DNA from: Trichinella spiralis
Lineage: Eukaryota > Nematoda > Enoplea > Trichinellida > Trichinellidae
Assembly (NCBI GenBank): GCA_000181795.3
Contig: CM012955.1
Span: 6,845,523 to 6,909,522, forward strand
DNA length: 64,000 nt
Reading direction: 5' to 3'
The notes beneath the pieces were generated by a model. That model did no database searches and had not been told where the DNA came from. It saw only the letters and a list, made by a program, of their open reading frames with translations. The position numbers and the translations under genes were made by a program. Shown piece by piece: positions 1 through 12,000 of this stretch (its first letter is position 1; each line of letters opens with the position of its first letter).

Positions 1-176
1 AAGCCCGTGGTGGATTCTGTCTAGCTATTCAAAATCATTTGCAAATTCATATTGAGTCCACTTGGGATGCAAACTACACAATAAAATCATAAAAACAGAT
101 AGTTGCATTGGAACTACAATTTGAAACAGTGAACATTGAACTGTTAATGAAATGTATGGAATTTAAATATGGAAGG

Positions 177-360
177 GTCACATAAATTGCGATGCCTCTG
201 TCATCATTTCCGGCTTGTTCCGTTGCCGATGTGCAGTGGGCTGGCTTCTAGGCAAGATCGGCTGTTCCAGCGAGGGCGGGTCCTCCAGGGCCAGGGTACA
301 GTTGGCACTACAGTTAACCACTCTGCGAGAGCATCTGATAACTGGTGATAATATACTATG
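177..360 (-). other. Short coding-like stretch, possibly transposon-derived
   Basis: This block is clearly more GC-rich than its surroundings. On the minus strand it reads open for about 55-60 codons, up to a TGA near position 177, with a polar, proline-rich composition (for example LEDPPSLEQPILPRS). It could be the end of a retroelement polyprotein or a terminal exon of a gene beyond the left edge. I recognise no domain. Next to it on the same strand is a decayed mariner transposase, which favours a transposon-rich junk region. Low confidence. Confidence 0.2.
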
Positions 361-429
361 TAATTAAAGCAGTCAACGTTTATTTTTCATTTAAAATGTT
401 AACAAATCAAACAAGAATTATATTCTCAT

Positions 430-770
430 CACTGTTCACCAAATCGGGCCATCGTTCCGCTAGCTTATCAATGAGTTGATGATAGAAATCACAAAGTATT
501 GACTCGAAGAATTCATGGAACCACGTTTTCAGTTAAACATCGTTGTTAAATGAAACGCAATGCAGAACGCTGGACAGCGACCAGAAAAGATGATAATCTG
601 TCAGTGCTGTATCAGGAGGCGAATACGGTAGGTTCGGTAGAACTATCCAACCGAGCTCCTTCCTGAAAGGAAGTGCACGATGAATGTCCCGTAGGAATGC
701 ATTTTCCTGTTGGACAAGCAAACCATCTGGTTGCACAGATTTTTTCTGTGATGTTATTACATTCAAACAT
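430..770 (-). pseudogene. Decayed mariner-family transposase fragment
   Basis: Minus-strand translation keeps the signature of the catalytic C-terminal half of a mariner (DD34D) transposase. A degenerate second-Asp motif reads QQENAF, where the family has HDNARPH. It is followed by ELGWIVLPNLPYSPPD and the block containing the third Asp, TDYHLF. The C-terminal helix region (LKTWFHEFF, then LAERWPDLV) continues after an in-frame TAA near 535. The catalytic Asp-to-Glu change and the internal stop show the copy is dead. The N-terminal half was not found upstream, and no terminal inverted repeats were identified by eye. The family is well known; assignment to a mariner subfamily was not attempted. 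Confidence 0.8.
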
Positions 771-1062
771 TAAATACATTTGCCGCACTATATGTTCATC
801 ATTAAACGTGTTATTTTTTTGAATCACTTGCACTTTTTCAACAGAGTGGAGGGGACGGTCAATGGTATCCTGAGAGTATATTGTTATAATTTTTATAATT
901 TTATTTCAGTACAACACAAACAAACAATTAGTATTATTTATTTCGATAAAGAATTAAATATATAAATGAAAATTAAATGTGACATCTATAAAGAAATAAA
1001 TGATCTTTAAAATGTGAATATAACAAAAAAATAGGTGGAGTTAAAGAATCATCAGACACTAG
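767..1062. other. Non-coding gap
   Basis: AT-rich sequence between the mariner remnant and the 3' end of the small membrane-protein gene. An AATAAA-type sequence on the minus strand near 938-947 could serve as the poly(A) signal of that gene. Short open frames here show no recognisable protein. Confidence 0.4.
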
Positions 1063-1476
1063 TTAGAGATGAATTATTTGCAGCATAACATCCTTTGGTG
1101 GTACATTACGGTTCTCTCTGGAAATTATCACTGGCTTCATTTGCACCATTATTCTATTCAACGGTGGATCTCTTCTCACAGCAACAATCTTCTTAAACGC
1201 CATTTGTTGCGCATTGCGGCCACAGAGATATTCGCCACTTGGAACTTTGGAATAAAATCGAAGTGGAACCGATTTGAAACAGCCGATATCTTTTAATACT
1301 TGATTGTGCCGTATTTCCCTACGACGTCTCCAATCGGTATTTTTCGCCTTTCTGTACAGCAAAATTAAGTAGAAAATGGCGACCACCATCGCGATCCATT
1401 GGATCACTGCTGCCATCCTAATCACATACTGAAACCGTTTTACGAACTCGCAATTGAACATTCGAGAATCAAGCAT
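1063..1476 (-). CDS. Small single-pass membrane protein, unrecognised
   Basis: 137-residue open frame in one coding exon. The N-terminal third holds one strongly hydrophobic segment (about residues 20-41, VIQWIAMVVAIFYLILLYRK) followed by a very basic stretch (about residues 43-58), the pattern of a signal anchor with a cytosolic positive side. The rest is basic and has no motif I know. The start lies one base after a good minus-strand acceptor (ttctctttcag|A ATG). A donor about 50 nt upstream and a TATATATAAG box around 1596-1612 suggest a short 5'UTR exon and a 5'UTR intron. Trans-splicing at the acceptor is the alternative. I do not recognise the gene. Confidence 0.5.
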   Translation of the reverse strand: MLDSRMFNCEFVKRFQYVIRMAAVIQWIAMVVAIFYLILLYRKAKNTDWRRRREIRHNQVLKDIGCFKSVPLRFYSKVPSGEYLCGRNAQQMAFKKIVAVRRDPPLNRIMVQMKPVIISRENRNVPPKDVMLQIIHL

Positions 1477-1595
1477 TCTGAAAGAGAACGAAAATTACAA
1501 AATTTTACCCTCTAAATTGTTCACTTACTTGACGTCAGAGGAGCGTCCTGTTCGTCAAAAAAGGCAAAACTGATTGCAAATCCCGTTAATCGCTG

Positions 1596-1612
1596 CTTAT
1601 ATATAGCTAGAG
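1596..1612 (-). promoter_or_regulatory. Candidate TATA box of the small membrane-protein gene
   Basis: Minus strand reads TATATATAAGC. It lies about 60-70 nt upstream of a good donor site, so the transcript would have a short non-coding first exon, a ~50-nt intron and then the ATG. Placement is inferred from spacing only. Confidence 0.35.
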
Positions 1613-1710
1613 TTTAATGTACTTTAAACGTTTTTTGTTTTAAATTTGATCAATGAAGCTTTTTGTTTAAATTTACCTCCAATGTATATATACTTTAAAT
1701 TTACTCTAAA

Positions 1711-2387
1711 TTAACCCTTTGATGAATTGTTGGGGTGTAGCACACCCCAGGCGGTTTTGTTTTCGATGCAGTTTGTCAATTTTTATTTTTATAGTCTGAA
1801 GCTTTGTGACTTCGCTTTTGATACAATAAGATATATTTTGAAAAGAAATGCAATATTTCAGATATTTTTGTTTGGTCTATAGAACATCGTAAATTTAAAA
1901 AATACATTGTTGGGTTCTTGGGGTGTGGCATACCCTCACTTTACAAAAACACGTGTGAAAAGCTTAAAATATCTTCAATTATTATGAAAGTTGCTTTAAT
2001 AGATTGTAAAAAAATAGTTGTATATGACGGCATTGAAATATTTTCAATTTTAATAATTTTGAAGATTTTTATATGTAAAAATTGCAACAAAATTATCGTT
2101 AGAAAATCGTCATTTTTAGTTTTTTTCTTCGTGTAGATTATGTTTCGCAAAATTCATGAGACAAGTAACAGAGTTGAGTATAACACGTTATTCTGCAAAT
2201 TTTGAGACTACAATAGAGATCTGTAGTCATTTTTTGGTGCCCTAATGCGACTTCGTTTTGCTAAGCCATTTCTGTGGTTTTAGCTTAAACATATGGAAAA
2301 GTGTTGAGCAGGAAATCTAATGTGGGATGTGGAACACCCCAGAAATCCAACAACGTGCCCAACGCCAACAATCCATCATAGGGTAAA
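1711..2387. mobile_element. piggyBac-like non-autonomous element (MITE), about 0.68 kb
   Basis: The left end is TTAA followed by CCCTTTGATGAATTGTTGG. The right end, read on the minus strand, is TTTA followed by CCCTATGATGGATTGTTGG, so the terminal inverted repeats match at 17 of 19 positions. CCC.. ends inserted at TTAA are typical of piggyBac elements; here the right target copy is TAAA, one change away. Sub-terminal palindromes of the type GGGGTGTAGCACACCCC occur near both ends (about 1732-1748 and 2325-2341), with a related copy inside (about 1919-1935). There is no transposase open frame, so the element would depend on a partner in trans. Confidence 0.7.
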
Positions 2388-3522
2388 GCATGTCATACTG
2401 CAGAGAAACGTACTGCTGTTTTTATCGCTCTAGTGATGCTGGAAAATTTTCTTTTTCTCCAATTCATACGACTTGCACCAACTTGCTTTGACTAACTGTG
2501 GGGAATTTTTAAATGTAAAAATTTTGAAATAATCAATAATTCAGTCAAAAGAAAAATCTTTTCTTTAATTCTTATATATCAAACTTTCAGAATGTCGATA
2601 ACATGTTATGCTTAACTGTATAATGAAAAGCCCAATATTATTTTCAAAAAATTTAAATTTGCTGAGTTTCGTTAACATTTATTCTGTACTACTGCTTGCA
2701 ATTTCTGAAAATCATGCAAATTAAGAGAATATCTCTCAATGCAAAAAATGTTAAAATGTCAATCTCTTGCAAATATATTTGTTCTTAAAAGTATCCTGCA
2801 CAAAATAACAGATGCAATTTCGCAATTCACAATATCACGATATCAATTTTTATTGTAATTATTAATATTAACGTTTAACTTTCAGATTTTTATGTACTCA
2901 AGTGTAGAATAAAAACATTATAAATGAACAACTGAAAAGTAAGTTTTAATATTTTATTAAACAAATTTATGATAAAAATTTGATTTTAGAATGTTGTTTT
3001 TACGTATATTAAAGAAAAATGCTATTGAGAAAGCCCTCGCAGTCGTATATGGTACTTTTAGAAGTTTGACCTTGACGTGCATTTCAGCTAAGTTGTTGCT
3101 GTCGTAGTCAGCAAAGACGGCTTACGTTGCGGCTTCGTATCCAGTAGAAGAAAACATTGTGGCAGTTCGCTCATATATTACCCATTGTTCACCATCATAT
3201 TAGATTGTATGAAAAAGTAAAAGATGAAATATTTGAAAATACAAATCAAACTGAATTAATTTAAATGTACTTTTTGATTAAAATAAAATGATTTTTACTT
3301 AGTTAATTATAGCTGAATCTGACGGTTTATTTCGAAAAGTCCATCTATCAATTTTACAATTATCTACCAATTAAACGATTCACTCAATCGAAAAAAGACT
3401 CTTAATTTCAATTAGAGCACTGTTTGCAGAATGGAGCAAAAAATACTAATCAAAATAAGAAAATTTATTAGAATAAAGCAAAGCGCAGCAATATTATAAG
3501 TAACAGTTCTTCAAACTGAGAA
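2388..3522. other. Non-coding gap
   Basis: AT-rich intergenic DNA between the MITE and the eIF4E-like gene. A slightly GC-richer patch lies around 3040-3170. No open frame with recognisable protein, RNA gene or repeat was seen. Confidence 0.4.
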
Positions 3523-4221
3523 TTAAATGGAAAGCTTTTCCATTTTCTCGAAAACATTACTGGCTGCAATGGCTTCTGATGGAATATTCTCTTCAGTTTC
3601 AGAAACTATTTCAAGAGCTTCAGTTTTCTTCAAAAACGTTGGATTCAACTTGCAATAAAATCTACAATTGCCTTCCGTCATCGGCATCAGTTTGTCTTTC
3701 AGAACATTCAAACCATCTAAGTCCATCCATTTATTCACCAAAACGGCAACTTTAAAACCCTTCAAAGAATAACCAAAAACAATACCATTGACATGTTCCA
3801 TCACTGGACAATCCTGTGAACTGACCGCCATATTGCACAAATTAATAAAAAGCGTCTTAGCTGCTTCCCCATTTTCCTTCTTCATCAATACTGTAAATCG
3901 ACAACAGCCGATATTTTCATAATCTTCGCACATCGGCACGACGGAATTTTTGAGAAAAAAATACCGTAACCGTTCTGTGGGCATCTCTAACAAAGTGGTT
4001 ATATTCACCATAACATTCAAGAAATCAAGATGATATTCCACAATTTCAAGCACCGTCATCTCTTTAAGTAAATTTTTTACAAATTTTGTTGTCTTATTGT
4101 GCTTCCAGAGAGTCCAGATGTTTCTGGAAAATTCATCATCATAACTAGACAGCGCACATCTGAATTCTGAAGCGAAGACAGCATCGCCTGTTTTGAGCAC
4201 TTCCTCATTCGAATCAGACAT
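3523..4221 (-). CDS. Divergent, intronless eIF4E-family protein
   Basis: 232 residues, single exon. The eIF4E fold is recognisable from ordered blocks: WTLW (human WALWF region), VEYHLDFLNV (human VEDFWALYNH), VVPMCEDYEN (human IEPMWEDEKN), CRFTVLM, then VNGIVFGYSLKGFKVAVLVN (human VCGAVVNVRAKGDKIAIWTT). In canonical eIF4E, Trp56 and Trp102 (human numbering) stack on the m7G cap and Trp73 contacts eIF4G/4E-BP. Here the aligned residues are Phe, Cys and Leu, while the cap-contact Glu103 is kept. So cap and eIF4G binding may be altered or lost. The intronless structure among intron-rich neighbours suggests a retrocopy origin, but the frame is intact. The start is the first ATG of the frame. Confidence 0.75.
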   Translation of the reverse strand: MSDSNEEVLKTGDAVFASEFRCALSSYDDEFSRNIWTLWKHNKTTKFVKNLLKEMTVLEIVEYHLDFLNVMVNITTLLEMPTERLRYFFLKNSVVPMCEDYENIGCCRFTVLMKKENGEAAKTLFINLCNMAVSSQDCPVMEHVNGIVFGYSLKGFKVAVLVNKWMDLDGLNVLKDKLMPMTEGNCRFYCKLNPTFLKKTEALEIVSETEENIPSEAIAASNVFEKMEKLSI

Positions 4222-6061
4222 TCTAGCACAGAGCGGTTTATTTGAGCAACACGCTCAGGTTAGCAGAAATGAACAAACGGAATTTCATTATATCACCCTG
4301 AGTAGTACTGTCACTGTGTAAATAGTTATTGATCTTCAGGAAAACATTGAAAAAATAAGAAAAATAACACTTTGAAATTTTTAATAGCAAATTAACTTTC
4401 TTTTTGAATTATTCAACTTATTAAATTTTTATATGAATTATTGGCACTTTTTAATAATTCTTATAATTAATTTTTCACTTATTAATCTTCATAATAAAAC
4501 AAAATTTGTGGCTAACATTTTTGTTATTTGAATTTAATTTTATCTAAGTTTAAAAAACCTTTCAAAACACATGTGCAACCGCAGAAAATTGCTCTGTATA
4601 TTCGCCCTATTTTTGTACATACTTCTGCGTCATTACTATTACTGTACCGGTTGCTCTTATGAATGAGGAACTTTCTTTCTGCTTTCGAAATGCTTCGCTT
4701 TTATCTATCTATCCGAATTTAAAAATACGGTTAAAAAAATTTCAACCAACAAAGTACTACGCTAATTAGATAAATTAAGCTTCAGCTGGCAGTTATACGA
4801 GATTTATGCATAAGATGCTTTTCCATTTGTCAGAAATTGTAGCTAAAGGCGATTTTAATGCAATGGTAAAATCAACTAGTGATAAACTGTCCATAGCTGC
4901 AGTTTTGAAGTAAAACTAGGACTGGCAACCGCTAATTTGTTAACATCGTATTACATTTTCAATTTTGCCAGCCTATTCTCTGAAATTGTTCCTCGTATTT
5001 AATTATTCCAACGCTTCCTTCTTTCACTGCTGTTCACACGAGTTGCTGTTTTTCTTTCCATGTTTTATTCAAATTGAAAAATAAAAATATGGAGTATTGT
5101 TTAAAATAAAAATTTGTGATTATATATTTTGTGTAAATTGTATTAAATTTCTCTTTCAATATCTAAAGTAAAACCGATCACTGAGTTGACTAAGCATTCA
5201 AATTGCAATTGTTGTATTCGATGATAACCAGATGATAATCAAAAAGAATCTGTTGGGGATTTTGAAATCATTTTACCAAACAAAACTGAAAGCAGCGAAA
5301 GATATTTTTCATCTCAAGTTCACTCCATTATGGATGTGTTTATTATCATATGCTTGGCCGAAATATAGTCATTGTTAATTATCCTCGTCGGCAGGCAAGG
5401 AGCACAAATTGATCTTTCATGTGCTGCCAAAATTTTCACTTCCATCGTTCGGAGTGAACAAAATAACTGCGCTATGTCAAAGAGTTCGCTGCCTGGGTCA
5501 AACAGTTAGTTGTTCATTTGAAAAAGTGTCTTTCTGCAGCATTGTAAAAATTCCTGACCAAAAAACCAAAACCAATGAACAACGTTTGGATAAAATATGG
5601 AAAGAAAGAATATTTATTGAAAACTGTGATGATCATATTACAAATTTATTCCATTTAGTAGTCCACAATTTGTGATTACCATAACTGCTATGCTTCGCCG
5701 CATCACAATTACCAACATCTATTTTTGTTTCACACTTTAGAACAATTCATATACACGACTGCGTATTCATATTCATATTCATATTCAAATATATACATAC
5801 ATATCAGAAATTGAATATTTATTTTATAAATTTACTGCAATTTATATAAATCACATTTTTAGAAAGAAATTACACATTTAAGAGACAATTTATTCGAATA
5901 AAAAATGAAGTAAACTATGAATTTTGTGCACTAATTGCGCCTTTTAAACTTGGTATACATAGCCAATTCAGTTTATTCAGAATATATTTCCAAAAATTGT
6001 CATTTCACTATATATTTATTTATTTCGTGGAATTATCAAATTTAGAATGGAGAATGATGCA
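4222..6061. other. Non-coding gap
   Basis: AT-rich DNA between the eIF4E-like gene and the 3' end of the myosin gene. It includes a short TATTCA-type hexamer run near 5765-5790. An 88-codon plus-strand frame at 5409-5675 has no recognisable content and no convincing splice context. Confidence 0.4.
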
Positions 6062-9000
6062 TCAAATTTTAGCAGCATAGGCTTCAACAGATGCCGGTAT
6101 TTCAACAGTCTTCAAGTCGACATCACAGGGCTCAAAATTGAGCAAATCATTTGCGTTGAGATAATTTTCCGGTATTATGGTCGGCTCATTGCCGGTTTCC
6201 GTTTCTTTTCTCAAAGCCAACAGTTTTTGTTTGACGTTGCAAATAAAACTAGCGGAAACTTTCGGTTCGTAATCTCTAATCGGGCTGTAATGCCTCAGCA
6301 CGTTGATAATCTAAATGGACATTATTTAGAGCGTACATTTTTTCACAGAAGACATATATGCTTTAGTCGACCATCTGGAACTAAAGTTTCTTTTCATTTG
6401 TGCCAAACGTTTATATCAAATGCCAAAAAAAACAAATTAATTTCTATATGCTTTCTTATTTTGCATTGATTTAAATGTGTTGTTAAAGTTAGGACGGAAA
6501 AATTGAAAAATAATTTGTTCACAACTAACTTGAGATACTTTCAGTGAGCTGCAAATTTCATTAAAGCCTTGAATATCCGCGTCTGTTTTTCGGGCCTGAA
6601 GTAAATTAGCAACTTGTAACAGTGGTTGAAGAATTATTTCGATTTGTACAAATTGATGCTTTTTAAACCATTGTACAAGGACACAAACGTTGTGCCTGAA
6701 ATGCACCCATTAAGTAACTTTAAAATGCAAATTGCTCAAATATCTGCTTCCTATTGTGAAAAATTAATTTCTTCAAATGCACATCAGTGAATAAATAAAA
6801 ATTAAATAAAAAAATATCTAATTATTGGGAAAGAATTGATCATGCTTAAACTTACTTAATTCGAACACCACTTCTTAAATTGCATAAATCTCGTCGAAAC
6901 ATTAATTCGTTGAACGAGACAGTTAATATTAACTTTGCAATATCAGAAAATAAACACTGCATAGCTTCAGCATCAAATGGCACAATCATCGCTGCATTGT
7001 GAACAGTATCCAACTGAAATACCACAGTCACAAAAACCAAAAGTAAACAATGTATAAAATAACAATACATGATGAATAAGCATTTCCATGTGTTTATCTT
7101 CAAATTTTTTGCCTTCTTTAGCACCACGTTTTGTAATACATTTATTTACATCATCTGATTTGAACTCTAACAAAGCTGGTACTAAAACAACAGAACAAAA
7201 CAAATAATTAATAATAAAATTTATGCGAAAAAAGCAACAAATAAAATGTTGCTGTATTTTCGTTTCAAATGAAATATCGAATAATGCGTTTATGAAAGTT
7301 GAAAATGAACTTACCAAGCAGTGGACAAATACGAGGTGCGATGCACTCGTGAAATAAATTTCTGTAAATGTTGCTGACTTGCCACTGACAGTGAGAAAGA
7401 ATAATTTGAGGATTGGTTCGGCGAAATTTGTATTTTTCAATTAAATGCTCAATAGCCGGAGTAGAAAATTGCTGCAAATTGAAAACAACACTATTTATTT
7501 ATTTATTTATTTATTCAGTAAAGCTTGGTTCGAGCTCATATTACCGAACTGCCACTGTATTGGGATAGAAGATGGTTTAGCCGTCGCATATTCTGCAGCC
7601 AAAATAAAAACAAAAAACATGACGTTGAGTCCTGAAATTATATTTTAATTATTCAAAGTTTTCTTTGATTCTTGAAAATGACTTACAAAAAGAAATACTG
7701 TTATTGCATTCTCTACTTCAAAATATAACTGAGTCGACTTTTCAGGTATACCAAGAACATCATAATAACGAAAAGCAAGAAGCAAAATAACCGGTAAGCA
7801 AGTCTGATTTTGATAGCATTCTAAAAACATGAAAATCAAAGTATTCCATATATATATATACATAAACCACTTTTTCATATTACCGTTCACGAGCGCATTA
7901 ACAAACCCAACATGGTCAAATACTTGCAAACTAGGTGACAATTGGCCATTTTCTAGAAATTATCGCTTAATTGAAAAGCTTGGATTTCTTGAAAAACTTA
8001 TTACTTTTAGCCGTTGTTGACGAAGACAAGCAATCATCCATGTTCTTAGCAGGAAGTATTTCACTTTTGTTTGCCTCCATCAGAAGAACGTGTAATAAGT
8101 TTTTCATTATCTGTAAGATACATTTACTATTCACTTTTTGCAAAATATTGAGATAAAGCATTCATCAATTACAGTATCTTTTTTCAAACGTTTCACAAAT
8201 TCTTCTCTGAACACGGTGCTAGAAGTGCACTCGTTGAATATCTAAAAAATTTTACTCCTTTTTTAGCGGCATATCTTTTACAGTTGGAAAACAGTTTGAT
8301 TCACTTTGAAAATTAGTTGACATTTTTCGAGTCCATCATCATTTTCTGAACAACGACATTCGTTGACAGATTTAGCAGAAAGATTTGCATTTTCTAACTT
8401 TGGTTCTTTTGCCATCAGCAAGCTGAAAGCAAACAACATAAAACAAGCAAAACAGCCTATTTATTTATTATAACTATTATTCTCTGGTTCAATTTCAAAT
8501 GTATTAAAATGAAAAAAAATATTTTCCCTTCAACAGACAAATTTCATTAAATTAATACTATACAAAATAGCTATTATTACTATTCACAACAGTGCATATT
8601 ATTAAAACTAATTAGCCAAGTATTCCACGTAAAACTTTACACTTCATCTTTTCACTTATCAAAGGAAAAACAAAAATCGAATACACATCACTTCAATTAT
8701 TTTTACTGTTCACTAATTCATTATTCAAATCAACATGCTATATGCATTGTATTTTCTAAAATGCTGACAAAGTACAAGAAATAGAATAAAAACAAATATT
8801 CATACCTAGTGTCAAAAGCATTATCGTTGTTGTTGATTTCAACGACGACGGACGAAATTTTCGATAAAGCATCATTTATTTGTCTCGACTGAAGCTGTGA
8901 ACTTGGTATTAAATCTGAAAAATATATGTTTGAAATTTAATTAAAATTTCTACTTTCAGTTAATCAAAAATCGCACTGGTCTGCTTCTTTTTCAACCAAG

Positions 9001-12000
9001 TGCGCATATAACGTTGAATAATTATCGCAGCTTTCGTTTTCTAAAAAAGAGAAAAACAATAAATTATCCGTCATAAAAAAATAATTAATATTGCTATAAT
9101 AGATGTACTTTTTGAAAAGTCGATCGTACAAGTATCGCTCTACCGTATGATTGCAAATTGAGCACGACATTCCGGATCAACAAGTATCGTTTTCGTTGGA
9201 TGATCATTTTGAAAAAGCTTTGAATTGCAATTGCAGCTCGATGGATTTGTAAAAATTTTATCCTTCTGCTCATGAACAAAGAACGAAAAAAAAATAACAA
9301 TTAATAATTTTGAATAATGGATTGATTGAAAGAAAAAAAAAAGAAATAGACCAATAATGACCAGCTCCACCTCCAAACTAACCAAGCGAAACAGGCATTT
9401 TGAACTGTTCTGGTAGCGGTTTCTATTTTTCGAATATCTCTGCGAGCGGCGATAAATTTTCGAACACACTTTTGAATCAACAGTACACTTTTATTCAATT
9501 TCGTGTGTCGTTCTGCTTCCAAAAGCGCAATTTGACCAGTACGAAAAAAAATTTTCGTCGATCCAAATTCAAAATTTTCATTCTCAAAAAATAAATAAAT
9601 AAATAATTTATTTATTTACTGTACGGTGAGAAAAATTTCGAAACAAACAACCACAAAAAATAACACTCACATTCAGAAAGCGTTCACAAATTTGACGACA
9701 TTTTTCTGACAGGGTTGTGCTTTGTTCATTTCTTTCTTTCATTGTGAGCAATAAAAAATATCTCTCAAAAAATGATTCATATTTCCACCTGAAATATTTA
9801 AAAACATATGCTTTGTATGGAATCCGTTTGTAGAAAATTAAAATTAATTTATCATTAATATCAACTGCTCACTTGCAAGTAAAATAACCGAACTAGTGAA
9901 TATCAAATGTTAATTTCTTTTTTCTCATATTCAATATAAGTACATTTTAAAAAATACCGAGTTGGATGTCCAGCGGCAGATATTTTCAATGTTTCCAATA
10001 AACTACAAGCTGTAATTTGTTGTATCGTACGTGCATTGTTAAATGTGAACGGTAATTTTTCATCATTGGGCTTAATGCAACGCACATAATGAGGATTTGT
10101 GCTGTTCAAAGTATCCATCAAAGTAGACAGTGATTTTCTGAACTAAAAATACAAAATCAAAATAATTGAAAACACTTATTATCAACACAAATTATTAAAA
10201 CTATTAAACTAAATGAAATGATAATGAACCTGACTACCAACGGTTCGTTTCGATGATTTCTGCAACTGTGGACAGGAACCCGCTTGCAACAGCTGAACAA
10301 GAAAACAATTCTAAAATTCATTTTTCCTCATTTATGAATAAATATATTAATTAATCAAATAATGATAATATCAGGCAGCACGTTCAATTACTCGAGAATT
10401 GCGCAACACTTCATTGAAACTTTCATTGACAGTATCTAAATTTTTCTTCACAAAATCACGCACACAGTATTTCACAGTGCCAGCATAGTGAACAACCAAA
10501 AATTCATCACCGGCTATAGCGGGCAGTTTGAAAGAACACGACTCCCGACACTGCTTGCTGTTTTTCAGCTCATTGTAAAAATTATTATCACTAGGTCTTG
10601 GCAACTATACAAAAGTTATAAAATTAAAATATCAATAAAACACTTATAAATATTTCACTTTATTTTCTTTTCTGTCAACACAACATGAGAATTCAAGTGA
10701 AAACAGTTTGGTGTATTTTATTAATATAACGTATCAGAAATTATTTTCACACTACGGTAGCATTCAAAATAATAAAAATTCATATCTGCTCATATTTATT
10801 TGCTTTTAATTTATTCATTTATTAATCAACTCACCTGACACTCTTGATCTAATAGGCTGAATATTCCTAGACGTGCTTCAAACAAAAGAAGACAAGCTTC
10901 GTTGTCAGGAAAGTCAATAAAAGACCAACATATATTTTCCTTAACATATTCTTCTTGTTCAAGTTTAAAAACATGCTGTAAATGTATTGACAAATTATTT
11001 TAAAATTGTATATTATTATATATTTAAAAATTATCATAACACTGCAATAGAACAATAACATATTAAAAAAGCGAATACTTACTTTGTAAAATTGCTGCTG
11101 TAATAATTCATTTGCAAAATTAATGCAAAGTTGTTCAAAACTGTTTGTTGGAAATATTTCGAATCTAAAAAGTCACACATTTAGAAAGCTAACATAACTT
11201 TGCATACTTTTACCCATAAATATCCAAGACACCGATAAAATTCATCTCTGATAGAGGAGATTTTTCAGACAAACGGTCATTGATTTTCTTTATGATCCAT
11301 CGAAAGAGCGATTCGTAAATATACTTGCATATACCGTCTTTGAGAGCATCTGCCTTGAAGAAATGGAAGAAAAAATAAACATAAAATATTAATTCTTTAT
11401 AATAATAATAATTCAGAAAATTATTAAAATAGTACATCAGCAGAGTTGAGTTGTCGATGAACAACTTCCCGGCGAATTGCCAATCGTTGATAGGTGAATT
11501 TCTCAGCCAAATCTTCTTCATTTAAGCCCAGCAGTTCACAACATCTGTTCAGATCGTTGGCAGAATTTTTACGAATAGCTTTTTTATTGTTCGCTTCACC
11601 TGAGAAACTGAGGTTACCAAAATGCAAAATTCCAATCAAAACTGCAAATATTTCACGTATTTCGTCATCTTTAAATCCTTAAAAAAGTAAACTGAGTATA
11701 AAAATATTGCACATAAAAATGCATATTTGTACACAGATATACAAAAAATACCGAGTATTTTAAAGCAATTGACAGTTTCTTCAAATTTTTTCGAATCATT
11801 AGCGGTTAGCATGCAAGCATCTTCATTTGAACATAAATATTTATAACTGCTATGATGCTCTAAACAAATGTATAAATAAATTTATTTTCAAGACAACAAA
11901 AAGAGAGGAAATCTTGCATACTCATATTGAAACCCTTTAACAAAGGAGTGCTTTCTCTGGCAGTGGACATTTGATAAAAGATGTGATAGTTACGCTCACA

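Noticed and set aside
5409..5675. 88-codon plus-strand frame
   Set aside because: No similarity, no supporting splice sites, isolated in AT-rich DNA.
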